Both the position numbers and the translations under genes were made by a program. Shown piece after piece: positions 34,026 to 46,600 of a stretch of DNA of 64,000 nt. The notes beneath the pieces were generated by a model, which saw nothing but the letters and a program-made list of their open reading frames with translations, had not been told where the DNA came from and searched no databases. Numbering within the stretch: position 1 is the stretch's first letter; each line of letters starts with the position of its first letter. This stretch comes from Lomentospora prolificans (Eukaryota > Ascomycota > Sordariomycetes > Microascales > Microascaceae). The stretch lies in assembly GCA_029532625.1 (NCBI GenBank), contig JARFXM010000003.1:3224001-3288000 (forward strand), given 5' to 3'.

Positions 34026-34615
34026 TTACTTCTTTTTAGGGGCAAACTTGGGGGCGCCAATATCGTTGCCCCTCAACTTCACGTTGAGAACCCTCTCTAT
34101 GGAAGCGAGGATCTTCTGATCGGGAGCACCGGTGCCACGCTCAAAATTGGCGATGATAGTGGGTGTGGTATTGCACTTGGTGGCAAGATCCTTTTGAGAC
34201 ATCTTGGGTTCCATCTGGGAGCGGGCCTTAGCGATGGCGTTTCCGACTTCCTTGCCAACGGTATTGGGCTTGATAATGTCGTCGGAACGGTCGACCTTGG
34301 TGAGGCGCTGGCCTTCGACGTTGGAGCTCTATTATGGGATAAGCCGTTAGTAACTCGAGTTCCGTTAGAACAATGGGAGCAGGAAGCTTCCGCCCGGGAG
34401 TTTAATTGATCGAAAGTGGCGAAACCAGGCATCGGGAAAAAAAAATCAGGGGAAAAAAGAGGCGAATTGGCACATACAGCAGCGTTGGAGGAAGCGTATT
34501 TCTTCTCGGTCGCAACGATGGCACCTTTTCGCGCCGCGGCGTTGAGAGCGCTCTTCCCCCTCACGACGGTCTCGCGAGGGACAGGCTTGGGTCGAGGAGT
34601 ATCCCAGTCATCCAT
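34026..34615 (-). CDS. mbf1: Multiprotein bridging factor 1 (Mbf1)
   Basis: Exons (minus): 34615-34478 and 34328-34026 (441 nt, 146 aa); the 149-nt intron has a TACTAAC branch point and TAG acceptor. N-terminal MBF1 domain (WDTPRPKPVPRETVVRGKSAL, ARKGAIVATEKKYASSN, VEGQRLTKVDRSDDIIKP). Then a Cro/C1-type helix-turn-helix, about residues 78-132 (MSQKDLATKCNTTPTIIANF, GAPDQKILASIERVLNVKLRG) and a Lys-rich end. Mbf1 bridges bZIP activators of the Gcn4 type to TBP. On colliding ribosomes it also suppresses +1 frameshifting and signals stress. Length and all landmarks are normal. Confidence 0.96.
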
Positions 34616-35747
34616 TTTGACGGCTTTTCGATTTGTGATGCAGTTGGTTTGTTCGCGAGTTTGGTCTCTGAGCAAGTGCTAGGTAAGGAGTTGGGTGGAA
34701 GCGAAGCGGTGGTGGAGAAGAAATGAAAGAGCAGGCGGTTCTTTTTTATTCTCCTGAAGCCGGCGAAAGAGGTTGCGTTGCTGTCAAAGGAGAGGGAAAA
34801 AGGAGATATTGATAAGGTCGAAGGGTGGGTGGGCGGTGTAAACCTTTTATTAATAGGAATGGCGCCAAAGGCTGAGGGAGTCGGAGCCAGGTACGTATTC
34901 GCCAGCTGCTTGCATCCGGGTTTCCCTTCCAGCAGGCAGAGACACTCGTGGAATGTGATGGATTTGGGGCGATGGAGGGAGCCGGGCGCCAGCCCCGCCA
35001 GCACAAGGAGCTGGAGCCTTTCAGCTATTAGTGGGGTTTGGGCAGTGGTCGTCCTATCTGTTCCTCCCACTTTGGAGGATCGGGCGGCGGGGAATCATTT
35101 TGAGTCAGCCGGCGAAGCTTAGGTTCCAAGTGGCTTGGATGCCACGGTACATCACTGTGGGCCAGTCTGGCGGGGTTGCCGCCGGGCACCACTGTGCCTC
35201 CTGCTGACTTTCCAGGAGGACCCCACGAAAAAAAAAATCTGTGTTCCGCTACTGACTATTAGATAAGCAACTCTGAGTCTAGCACAACCTTGCCAGCAAC
35301 GATTTGCAATCACACCGTTTTTGTGGCGAGGAGTCTTATCGGCGGTCCCGAGCCAAAGCAACGAATTTATCGTTCATCGACAGGATGACTGCTCCTTGGA
35401 ATTTAACTAGGCAATAACAATAACGTCAGCAACCGATGATTACTGAGCAGTCCTTGGGACGAGAGTCACTCACGGCACCGTGGCCAAGTGAGTCCAAATT
35501 CGACATCGACGACGCGGTTATAATCGATATACACCTTCACTCAAGGCAAATTGGCGAGAAAGATGCACGTTTCGAGAATAGTCTCAGCCGTCATTGACCA
35601 GCGCCACCCTTGCATAGTACAGTACACAAATACCTGGAGTAATTCTCCACAGTGATATTCTCGCCAGATTCACGAGATCACATCGTCCAAACACGCCAAT
35701 GACATTCGATTCTCATCATTGTTTGAGCCACGTTCCGTTTTCAATAA
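34616..35747. promoter_or_regulatory. mbf1 promoter and 3' flank of the GFA gene
   Basis: 1.13 kb. Pyrimidine-rich on the minus strand just upstream of mbf1 (34640-34860). A 169-codon minus frame reading into this region (34561-35070) is out of the mbf1 frame and has no features. No other gene seen. Confidence 0.4.
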
Positions 35748-36486
35748 TTACGAAGGCATATGGGTAAAGGGATTAGCTAGGTGCTCTTGGCAGAAAGGCA
35801 GCTTTCCAACGGTCCAGATCTCGGTATCCTATTGGGAAAGCATCCGTTAGCGGTCCATTATACCCATTCCCGGGATAGATCGCAGCCAGCCCAGTAGAGA
35901 TAACAGAGGCAAGGATACGGGTTGAATCAAAATACTCTTTTCACTTACCGGCTTCAGGTTCTTCTTCTGCTCGAGATCAAGAGTACCGCCCTTAATGGCA
36001 ATGATCTCGGGTGCCGCATCGGGGTCGTGCGCGATAGGGGAACCGCACTCGCCACAGAAAACACGGTGGACGGCCTTGCCTGAGGAGCCTTTGCCACTCC
36101 ACCTCTTGGTAGGGCCAGTGATGCTAACCTTGTCCTTAGGGAAGACGACAACAAGTGCTAACATGTGAAAAAGAGTCTTCGTCAGATGCGCCTGCGTCAA
36201 AAATATATATATATATTCGCTTGGGATGTTTCGTTGAGCCCCAAAACGGGGAGTTATGAGCGCCTACTGCGAGAGGGCTGTTCCTGGCATTTCACGGATG
36301 CAGAAAGACACCGTGAAACATCACGAAATACATATAAGGGAGCAAGGTAAGCACTCATGACTTACAGTAGGTCGAACCGGACTGGCGCTGGCAGTCATCA
36401 CAATGGTCGTAACCGGTGATGAGGGGCGCGTCGGCGTCGATGGTGTACTTCACCTGGCCGCAAAGGCAGTGACCAGAGAAACCCAT
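35748..36486 (-). CDS. GFA/CENP-V domain zinc protein
   Basis: Exons (minus): 36486-36366, 36157-35949, 35828-35748 (411 nt, 136 aa). Introns are 208 and 120 nt; the second has GCTAAC. Glutathione-dependent formaldehyde-activating (GFA) fold with the zinc-ligand sets C7-x-C9 (GHCLCGQVKY), C29-x2-C32 (HCDDCQRQSG) and C75-x2-C78 (VFCGECGSPI). The end, DTEIWTVGKLPFCQEHLA, is typical of fungal members. Proteins of this family are often called GFA, but enzymatic activity is proven for few; some act in other thiol chemistry. The 208-nt intron is the longest of the window and contains a (TA)n stretch. The single-domain length is normal. Confidence 0.92.
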
Positions 36487-39158
36487 GGCTGCGATTCTTG
36501 ACCGGTATAGTTAGGTGATGGATATCAGTAAGGATGATACGAGCGCAGTGTCCGAGCTGCGACGTTTGTAGGATGCGAACTTAGAGCTCAATTGGACTTG
36601 GATGGAAAGCGACGGGACGAATTGAAAAGAGGTAAAATGCGTTGGCACAAGGCTCCCTTTTATCCTCAAAATCTCGGCGGGTCTACAGGTAACAAGTATC
36701 AAGCAATGTACGAAAAGCGCTTTGCTCGCGTTTCTTATCCTTGCCAGCTTAAAGTTAGTGTGAAAACACCTTGCACAAGTGGGGGATGGGGGAGGCAAGG
36801 AGGGGGGAGGGGCGTGGACTAAGATGGCGGGGTAACATGAAATCAGGGAGAAATGTGAAGCTGCCATTAAAGTGTGGAAGGGAGTGACGAGAAGTTTGCG
36901 CTGACTTCCCCCCCCGGGGGGGGGGGGGGGGGTGCATGCGGAAAAGAGCACCGGGTATCATGAACGAAAATCGGTGCGGGGATTAAGGATGGCAAAATGA
37001 GGGGCCTTCTACAGAAAGCAGAAAACAAGTGTTTCCAAAGTCTGGTCTCGCCTTCCTTCAGTTGCTGTGCTGATCCCACAGCCAGCGAGCCCGGGATGGC
37101 TGCGTCTCGACCATGCCGGTTGGGTCTTGCGGGTTTCCGGACGGACGCCCAGGTGCCAAACACTGAAGGATTTCCGGATGGCCAGCTAGATAACTGATAA
37201 TTAGGAAGCGCTGAACTTGAGCCGTCGTCTTCTAGCAGCGGCGGCCGCTGTACTGGCTGAGTAGAGCTGATGTTGCCGTCGAGGGCGCACCGGCGGAAGC
37301 CTCGCGGCCATGGGATTACACCCAGGCTCCATGCTTGCATTGATATGAGGCTATGATGGCGAGCACTCCTCTCAGTGTGTTGCGATGTATGACCCGCGGT
37401 CCCTTCCTCGCCTTCCTTTTCTTGGCCCCTTCCACCCCTACCCCAACACTACGCTTACCCTCTATGGCTCAGTATTCTCCTGCGCGCCTCATGTTGTGCT
37501 CCTCATGTGAGTTTAAACTCAGATCAGACGATCCACAGGATTGATTAACCTCTAGAAGAGGGTCCGCATCCGTTTGGACCGACCAGTTGTCTTCAGGCGT
37601 CCGCTAGAGCCCCTCGAATGGTCGATCTCGAAGGACACTAGAACATGATCTACAAGCAGTTTAGGATGGTTTCAATTTCACGCTTCGTTCTTAATATCTC
37701 CTCGGAATAGCCTCGATTCTAGGGCCAAGACTCGTGAGATTTCTGATAGCTGCCATCGTCTTGACCAATGCTCGTCCCTGTGACCGCGCCATCCACTCAC
37801 AGGGGGAAAAGGATTGTCGAGGAGCTGAGTTTCAAGGTTCAGCGTTCTACAAACTGCCAATCACTCAAAAGAAGCAGAATTGAATATCCGTATTCTCAAC
37901 TTCTCCGTGTTTCAAAACAATGCGAGGCTGTAGCACCCTCTCACCCACCCCGCTTGCCCCCTACTTCCCGGTGATCCATTACGGAGGTATCCTGCCCTTC
38001 TATACTCAAGTTTCTGTTTCTCGCCCGTATCAAACGCCGGTCACACCGAGTTACCAAGCGTCTGGTGCACAAGAGGTCAAAAAAGAGAAATAGCAAATAG
38101 CGGTGGGTGGTAAGAGTTGAACTTGGTGTGATGGTCCCCACGGTGGTCGTTTACCATTCGTCAGGGGATCAAACCCTAGACGGAGAAGTGAACCCTGGCA
38201 ATGTGCAAGGTAGAATACGTAGAAGAAAAGCAAGCGGCGTAGACTGCGGGATGCCGCGAGTTATCCGGGATTGCGATGTTGATCAGGCCTCTCCCAGTCG
38301 CTAGATACGAAATTGACGACCGGCTGCGGCACAGCAGATTTGTCATTTGAGGGCGTGTCTGTCTTGAAGGCTGGCGACTTCGGGCCGTCTAGTGGGGGCG
38401 GGGTACTCGCCAGCGAGGATGTCACCATGGAACCTGTACAACGTATATGAGTTCAGGGCTGAAGCGCGTGATAACACCGACGCGCCAACATGGCTAGATC
38501 TGATTGAGGCTGCCTGCACTGTAAGTTCGTACAGACGTAGCTAGGTGCGTATATTCTCCCAATTGGGCGGGTAGGTGGGGGAGGAAGAGCTTCGACCATG
38601 TGGAGCTCGCAGGCAGAAGCGCAAGCCGTGCCTTGGAGAATTTGGAATTATCTGATAATGTGGGGTTTCGCAAGCTCTTTGGGTGCTTGAGCGCTCTTGT
38701 CTCCTTCAGAGCTTTGAATTACGTGGATAACACAGCTAGTTTATTCCTGCTTCCCGACCATGACATGGATATCCATGTCGTCACAGGTGGCAGGTCCATC
38801 CCCGAACAATCCCCACCCTCAACGAGTGCCTCAGAAAGTAGCTTCGAGCTTGCCTGTGCCTGATGTGACATTGCTCCAGTTCTTTCGCTCCCCGCGGAAA
38901 TATGTCGGCAACCCAGAAAAGGTCCTCGGAATTATAGTTGCAAGTCATTACTATCCTGTCATTTTCATTTATGACAGATCCCTAGCGGCCTCACCTTCGT
39001 AGCGTGCCGCCATACCTGAACTCACAATTCCAAATATCAATGGCCCGCGAACTCCCACCGAGAACCGAGCGCCGAGCTATCAATCAAAGACTCTTCAGCC
39101 CAAGGATCCAAGTCCGAGGATTTCATACATTCGTCAGGTCATCATTGGACTTGAATTT
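36487..39158. other. Intergenic, 2.7 kb
   Basis: Upstream region of the GFA gene and the 3' side of the DUF1365 gene. Contains an unbroken C8-G17 run (36908-36932). Open frames up to 157 codons have no recognisable features. No RNA gene seen. Confidence 0.4.
36908..36932. repeat. C8-G17 homopolymer junction
   Basis: Eight C followed directly by seventeen G. It can form a hairpin or, from the G run, a G-quadruplex-type structure. It lies about 420 bp upstream of the GFA-gene ATG. Such tracts are hard to sequence, so the exact length is uncertain. Confidence 0.7.
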
Positions 39159-41141
39159 TCATAGCGCAGAAAGGAGCATGCCTATTTTAGATGCCATGAT
39201 CGTGACAAATGAATCCATTCCAGCGGCTAACACCCATGCAAACCAGCCCCTCAGGATAAGTCCCTCCAGCCAGAGAACGCCGAGACTTCCAAGAGCGATA
39301 TGTTGCGCCAAGAAGAGCCTCATGACGATGGCCCTGTAGACCTTTCGCGTCTCACCAGTCGCCTCAGATAAGATGTATCCGTCCATAGATGAAAGGCGAA
39401 AGTCGCGGATATCCACAACTCTCTGATCCGTCATCTTGTATTTCGGCCCGTCGCTTGAACGCAAAGGCCGCTCGATACGGCTTGGCCTCTGACGGAGATT
39501 CTGAATCATCTTGAAATAGATATAATCGATGGGACTACCGACTTGCACCGGAGGTGACGGTTTTTTGAGCACCAGACGAGGTAGCAAGTCCGGGTTTGAT
39601 ATGGAGATGGTGCAGCTTTCCCTAAATTCACTGAATATAGCTTCAAAGTCATGCGCGTAGTGGACGAATCGCGTATAAAAAGCAGGCGTGAGCACCTTCA
39701 ATTCCAGCTCATTTGTGCCTGTCGCCGTTTCCTCGGCTGTAGGAGACCGTATAGTTTCCATTGGTGCGTCCACGCCACCGGGCACATATCTCACGACAAT
39801 GTCCGCAGGGGATCTTCGGACGAGGCAGCGCAAGTACTGGCGAAAAATTCCTTCTAGCTCCATCTCGGCCACATCCGCTCGCCGGCCAATATTGGTACCC
39901 AGTGGTTCTGGTCGATACCAAACGTGGAGCTTGCGGGAGAACCAGAGCTTTGCCGCTTCCCTTACAATGCGCGGGTACGTCACAAGGCCAATCCATCCCC
40001 AGCCGGCAAGGAGCCCAAGCTTTTCCAGCACACTCATTTTGGCCGGGTCCAGAGGCTCGCCCAATGACGCGAGGCGTGCCACCAACTTTGCATGCCCCTT
40101 AGATGACGACAAAGTAATTGTGGTATCGAGGCGGCGGAAACCGTCTAAATTCGGACCCAGGGGATCGCTAGCAACAATGGAATAGTGTCCCTTTCGAGAA
40201 TTGAACGGGGAGACGTGAAAATCTTTCGCCCATTTATTCCTAATCTTGAACGTCGCGGTTGAAGGTTCGCCATTTGCTCTGCCATGGGTGCCATATGGGC
40301 CAACAGGGCCCTTGGAGGTGTTCGGGAGCTGCCGAGTTGCGGGGACCGTGTCGTTCCGGTAAACCAAGTAAACACGCCGCTCGTCAAAAGTGTTGTTAAC
40401 CTCGCAAATAACAGCGCTAAGGTCTTTCGATTCATTGTACATGTACCAGAATGATACTGGATTGAATGAGTAACCCAATATCCTTGGGGCTGTGATTAGG
40501 TACACGTATGGGTATTTCGTTGGTTCGACGCCCTATAAACCATATGGTGAGCGGCGATTCGAGCTGGCTCATACTATCCGTTCCTTGCTTACCTCGGACC
40601 TTAAATACACGTCTAGCTTCTCCCTCAACCCCATATTCGCGCAGCCACGCTGAAAGTGGTCCTCAGGGTTCACTTCGAACCAAGTCACTTGCCTCACGCC
40701 TCGAGGCGCAAGACTTCCGAGCATGTTTGGCGCTCTTGGTGTCTCGACTGAGAGCATCCCACCAGTCTGGCCCTTCCAGGAGACGGGTATCCCAGTCACA
40801 AGGTAGGAGTAGACAAAAGCATGTCTCTCCGGGAAGACCCTTCGATGGGTTGTCTGGCATTTGAAAAACACGGGTCGGCCACAATCCGTCGGACCGGGTC
40901 CGGTATGGTCGAACAACAAAGCTAAGAAACGAAGAGGTTGATACAAGACGAAAAGAAAGCCGATGATAAAAGCGGGGAGAAACGGAGAAATAAGACTATA
41001 GGCCAAGGTCGCAACATATTTATGTCGCCACAGGATTGAAGCGGCGAGGAAGAACCAGTCGAGCTGACTGCCGAAAAGCGCCTGGCCTGCGACTAGGACT
41101 GGCCAGCAGTATTCGATGGATTCAACAAACTCGCCCTCCAT
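39159..41141 (-). CDS. DUF1365 family membrane protein
   Basis: Exons (minus): 41141-40593 and 40532-39159 (1923 nt, 640 aa), with one 60-nt GT-AG intron. The start is chosen at MEGEFVESIEYCWPVL, just before a hydrophobic block. An upstream in-frame ATG at 41306 would add 55 unconvincing residues. Two or three membrane segments lie near the N terminus (LDWFFLAASILW, LAYSLISPFLPAFIIGFLFV). Then DUF1365: HRRVFPERHAFVYSYLV, YLITAPRILGYSFNPVSFWYMY, AVICEVNNTFDERR, and KDFHVSPFN. A C-terminal hydrophobic region follows (WLEGLILRGWFAWVLAAG). The function of the family is unknown; bacterial members sit beside cyclopropane-fatty-acid or lipid enzymes, so lipid-related work is a weak inference. Confidence 0.88.
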
Positions 41142-42895
41142 TATTAAGGTGTCGTGAGCGGGCCTAAAGACGGCTTTAGTCTGAATGACAAGGGAATCGT
41201 CCCAAGTACGAAATAATTTACTATAAGTGGAAGAATAAAGAATTGCCCTGCTGCTAACCCCCCCGGGGCCCCCTTCCTCCCTCAAAACAGTGATTCTCCT
41301 CCCCACTACCGAACCTCGAGTCCATTCGGATAGCGTTAGACGTTAGAAACCACGGACCCCAGGAAATCGGGTGAAGTGGTCCCAGAAATACGCTAATGGA
41401 GCGGGTGAGAACTCGGATGCTGTTTTAGCCGTCAGTGCGACGAAGCAAGCGCCCCGAGACACGACGCTAAAACATCAAGCTCGACCATTATCCTGGCGTG
41501 CTAACTTGGTATTGAGGTACTCTCCTTGCGTATCGTCCTGGTCTTGCCCCCATTCCTACCGAAACTGAAATGGTACGGTATCGTTTTACGAGTTCTCATT
41601 TACCTTTTTCCCTCGTCATGCGCTCGCCTTTGCATCAATCGTTCGAGGGCCCGTGGAAGGATGATTCTCCCTTACACTCTCCCTTTAGTCCCAACCGAAG
41701 TTGAATTGGGGGCCATGATTGGCCGGAGAATATGGTTGCGACAGCACAATGGCCAATTCCTTGCTGGCGGTATCCGCTACTTCCGTCTTTGCCCCTGGCC
41801 AGACACATCCCTGCCATCGGTTTGTCGAGAGCGAAGTCGACAGGACTTTTTACTTTGGTGTTAATACCGGCATGGCGGACGGGGAAAGGGCCAACTACCG
41901 GAAAGATGCACGTTACTGGCCCGTGAAAGAGCGGTCTAGGCAAGTCCGGAAGGGGTCACCAAGTCTTCATGCAGGCGAGTGCTTTCTGCGCGCTGCAGAT
42001 ATCTAGATTTAAGCTTTCTTGCCTGGTCGTGCTTTCCCCTTACATCGCGCCCATTGAGCTCTAGATAAGTCGTTGGCGAGCGTGGGGCCCCCTCCCCGTG
42101 TAAGTCGAGGTAACCCTTTACGAGTGGCATTTACACTAGCCGGCTGAGACCGATGCACTAGTATGGTAAAACGACGAGCTGTGGAGCTATCTACGCTATG
42201 AAATAAGAGATTTAACCTGCTGGTGTAAAGAGGGGAAGTGTAGCCGTAATTATATACAAGAAATATCCCCGAAATCCTCAAAATAGTCGAATAGTCGCAG
42301 GTTGGGAGAGAACGGAAGACTCCTCTCGGCTTTGTACTAAGCGGACCACATAGAACTCCTTCTCGTTAAATTCGTTATGAAAAAAAAAAAAAAATGAAAA
42401 AAAAAAAAAGCGGGGTAGGGGAGCTGAAGAAGAAAGATTATCACCTAGAGCCCCCTCCACCTCATCCCTGCGTTTCCATTAAAATATCCGCGGACCGTCG
42501 GTTTCCCCCACCTGTATCAACTACTGCTGTATGGGTATGATCTAATGAACTGAACAACAAACGAAAAACAGCACCCTTCAACCGATCACCCAAAAATGAA
42601 TGAAAAGACGACACCCAATCAAATTTGCAGCGCCGACGCCTTTCGAGAAGGAAAATAAAATGGTGTATGTGAATACAGAGAAGGGAAGTGACGAGGCAAT
42701 GCAAAAAAGCCAAATGTTGGCCACGTGAGAGGCGTGAGACTCCGGACAACAAGCATAATATCCTGGGCCCGTCATTCTCCCCTTCGCAGAGCTCAGATTG
42801 TCTGTTCGATGCAAATCATAAGGGTATCGCGAAAGTATCTTTCCCTTATGTGCTACCAAGGTCAGATCCGAGACATGCTCTCACCACGGCCCAGT
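41142..42895. other. Intergenic, 1.75 kb
   Basis: Upstream of the DUF1365 gene and the 3' side of the GPI-protein gene. Two A runs (A15 at 42380-42394, A13 at 42397-42409) separated by TG. No gene recognised among short frames on either strand. Confidence 0.4.
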
Positions 42896-43660
42896 CTACA
42901 GGAACATGGCCGCCGCGAGTGTGCCAACCGAGATGCCTATGAGCGAGGCGATGCCCACGTGGTTCGCTCTGGTCGCGGTTCCGGATTGAGGAACGCTACC
43001 GGTCGCCTCACTCCCTTGCCGCTGACCACTAGCAGGCGTCGCGTCTGGAGTAGCGGTGGTGATAGGACCAGCCGTGGCGAGGCCGCCAGCGAGACTCACG
43101 GTGGCAGCGGCGCCCGTAACCTTTCCGAGACCCTGAGGCCCGCTCGGCGTATAATAGAGGCCAATATCCGAGTTCCCGGGGTATAGGTCTGTCTTGATGG
43201 TAGCCCCGGTCGTCACGCGTGAAGCGGTAGACTCCACTTGCGCAAAGAGCGATCGGAAGGGGGCGGTCGGCGTGCCAGCGCAGAGCTGGTCTGAGGCGCT
43301 GGCGAGGACGTTGCTGTAAAAGATGTTTTCGCGCTCGCTTCTGAACCCATGTATGAAGAGACACTCCTGGCATGCATGCCATTCGGAGAAGAAACTACCC
43401 TTGCACATGCACTGCGCGTGGCCGTCGAAGTGAATTGGCTCACTCCCCATGGGCCAACACATGGTCTCGATATACTCGATGTGGGCGCAGGGAGGGATGG
43501 GATCGTGGGGGGCGGGGATGGCCGGATTGCAGATTGAGGCGTCAACGGCGGCTTGGCGGCGCTCGATCGGAGTGTTTGAGCTTGAGTCCATGGCGGCGGC
43601 AAGGCATGCTGGAAGGATAGCTGCTAGAGCCGCCAGAGTCCGACATGTCGCGCTCGTCAT
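42896..43660 (-). CDS. Secreted, probably GPI-anchored protein, 254 aa
   Basis: Single exon. Signal peptide (about residues 1-22, ending ACLAAA), then a region with eight Cys (CNPAIPAPHDPIPPCAHIEY, MCWPMG, CMCKGSF, HACQECLF) that probably form disulfides. A Thr/Ser/Gly-rich stretch follows. The C-terminal hydrophobic tail (VGIASLIGISVGTLAAAMFL) comes after small residues, the pattern of a GPI-anchor signal. I do not recognise a named family. It is likely a cell-wall or plasma-membrane surface protein. An unspliced frame with a good start supports it as one exon. Confidence 0.85.
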   Translation of the reverse strand: MTSATCRTLAALAAILPACLAAAMDSSSNTPIERRQAAVDASICNPAIPAPHDPIPPCAHIEYIETMCWPMGSEPIHFDGHAQCMCKGSFFSEWHACQECLFIHGFRSERENIFYSNVLASASDQLCAGTPTAPFRSLFAQVESTASRVTTGATIKTDLYPGNSDIGLYYTPSGPQGLGKVTGAAATVSLAGGLATAGPITTATPDATPASGQRQGSEATGSVPQSGTATRANHVGIASLIGISVGTLAAAMFL

Positions 43661-46600
43661 GTTGACTCTTTTTCGAAAAGTGGCCGAGGAAACAGGCTCC
43701 TGTGCAATTTTGCCGGTATGTGTGCCTCTTGGTTCCTCGCGGTCCTTCCTCCTGTTGCCTCGTTATCTACTCCGGAAAAGGGTGAAGCAGCCGATGTGGT
43801 GGCTTTCGACGGAATATAGTAGATAAATCGGGAAATGCTTGAGCCTCTGTCTTCTATACCAACCCGAAAGTTACTTCTCAGCAGAAGGTAGCCGAGGTCT
43901 CGATATACACAAACGCAGAGAGTCCCGAGCTTAAGCTCCTGATACTCTTGATTGAGGAGGCTTTGACCGAAAGACTGGGGCCTGGAGATCAGAAGATGTG
44001 GATGATGACCGGACTACGGGAGAAGAAGGGCCGGCCCCTTATGGACTGGGCGTGGCTTCCTATTTCAAAGAAGTGGGCGAAGCGAGGAAAGACGGGAGTT
44101 TGGGGTGTACGGTAAAGAGACACGATGCACGAGAAATACGAAGGACAAGAGACATTTTCCTCAGCGGCAAACATCAACTAGCCGTATATCCATATATTGG
44201 CAAGAAGTAGGCTAGGGGCGCTGTTTTGTTTTGTGGGAGGTACAGCCACTTACACGAGAGGCAAAATTGTCGAGGCGTGCGAAATAGTAGCGGCGCGGGG
44301 AAAGGGGGGGGAATATGCCAGGCGCACATCCATGCTCACGATGATCGAGGACGGAGAGCGAAGAGACACAGAGAGAGAGAGAGAGAGAGTAAGCGGGTGC
44401 GAGAAGGGGGAAAAGAGGGCGTGTACGTAACGATCTCGCTCACCATCGCACCAGTTTTCGGGCTTGGGAGATCGTGTATAGTGTGTAAAGTGCGGCTTCT
44501 TGGCTGTGGGAGTTTTCCCCGCGCGTGTCGGCTAATGGGTGTGGGTGGCCAAATTCCATAGTATTCGTATAGTGGCTATAGCAGGCGCATTAGGAAGCTG
44601 GAGGATAATAGAATAGCGCGATATTGACAGCGTACGGAAAAGAGAATCGGGACCGGACGCGGTGGCCAGAGAGACAGAGGCTACCTAGGGATACAGAGTG
44701 AGAGTGAGAAGGAAGCTAGGTAAATATTGTTAGCCTACAATTACGGATCTCGAAGGGGACGGGAAAGGGAAGGCTTGAGAGCGAAGACCCTGCCGGTCGT
44801 TCCGCATCCTTCGGATTCCCGTGCCCGTGGCTTTTTGGGAAATGGCATTTCTAGATATCTTGGTAGTCGTCTTCTGGCTGGCCTTATCAAGGACTGGTCG
44901 GCTGTTGCTTGCCGGGCATTTTTGGACAGACAGTTGCCTTACAGGCGTGGAACCGGCTTGGCACTCTGTATCACACGCAGATGTGGGGAACCGTAGTTTT
45001 TATCAAGAAATGGAGAAAGCCTCAAATTCTACGAAGGTAGAGCTGATCGAAATCGGAACAAGTCCATCCTGGCTGGGATGGAAACCAAGAGTTCGGGGCC
45101 GCGGGAGGGCGCGAGGATTTCCCCAACGAGCGGGGAGGGTATCTGGAACAACAGCCCGCCTGGGTCACAGTAACAATCCTCGTCCACATGGATATTGATC
45201 AATTATTTCGATGCGCCATGCCTGGTTCGGGTGATGGGAGGCACCTTGAACAGTTTAGATTTAGGGCGTATACATTGAGGGAAGGCGCTAACCAAAAGCC
45301 GGGGAAAATGCTGGCCAGCGCGGGGAGCTTTCTATCTGAGAAAAGTACACTGGGGAGGGGTGGCCAGCCAGCTGGCATTGGGCGGGTTGAATGAGGCCCC
45401 GATTTCCATTGAAGCCAGCAAGGATGGCAGGGCACCGCTGGCCTGAAACACACTTTCAAATTGCTGGCCATCCATCTTCTCTCCTCTGGGCGTTTTGGGA
45501 CAGGAGGCCTGGGACACAAGCCTTGAGGCTCTAGGGTCTCATTCGGGGGGCAAAGCGGCATAGTTACAGGCGACTACGCTGGCCTGGCCTGGCCGATCAA
45601 CCTTAGAGCGAGCCAGGCTGCCGGCCCTTGATTTGTCGATGCCTCTCTCTATCCTGGCTGTCTTCCTTACTCTTCTTGAGCCAGGCGATGCGCCCACAAG
45701 TCAGAGTATAAAACTCATCAACATCGGACGGGATAGTGATTGATTAAGGTGCATGAGTTAGACTTGGCTGACTTCACCAGGCAGAAAGGACTTTGATAAT
45801 TTTTCCAATTGGTCATACACCAATTCGGGTTTTCTATGGCAGCCGCCTCTTCTGCCAATTTTTTTTTCCCGTGGTTGCAGGCTCGCGAGTACATGGACGA
45901 CAGGTCGAGAGCGGCAAGCGAAAGGGTGGAAGAGAAGGCGCGATCGGTATATACATATATCACAGGGTAGCGCATTACACGTCCTCGGTTCTGGAACGGA
46001 GGGGACAAGTGTGCTTGGTAGAAGCAAGGAAAAGTGACCTCCGCGGGACAAAGAGGGCGTAAACACGCCCATGCCATTAGTGGAATAGTTGGGGAAAGAC
46101 GGGAAGCAAGTGGTGGAAGGGGAATCGAAAGAAGAACCAGCGCTGGTGGGTTGTCGGAACTCGTACAGGATGGGTACATAGTGCCTGAGTAAAGACGGCA
46201 GGCGGAAGAAATACAGTCAGCGTAATGAAGATGTGGATGTAAATGAATTGCTGTCGAGGAACGAAGCCCATCCTAACCTGAAGCGTCGAGCTCGGGTGTC
46301 AAATTAACAAGCGGAAGATGATGGGTAATATTTCCCTCGAAAGCTGTTTGGCCGGGTTCGGCCCAAGAAACACGCCAACCACAATGCGGGGAGCAGAGAA
46401 ATCTCTCTTTTTTTGCCTGCTGAAATTCAACTCTGCGCTCTTTGGCTTATTTCCGTGCCGGTCGGTTGTCTTGAATCCTACCGGACAACCCGTTCGTTGT
46501 TGCTGGCTGCGCGGTGAAAGGCTCGCTCATGCCAACTTCCTACTCTTCTGGCCCGATGGCGCAGACACTCTACGTAGGTAAACTCGGAGAATCGTCTGAA

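Noticed and set aside
33810..34409. 199-codon plus-strand frame over mbf1
   Set aside because: Antisense shadow of the well-supported mbf1 exon 2 and intron.
41142..41306. Upstream in-frame ATG (41306) as start of the DUF1365 protein
   Set aside because: The added 55 residues look like untranslated leader (low hydrophobic pattern, no conservation features), and the next ATG leads straight into the membrane segment. Not excluded.
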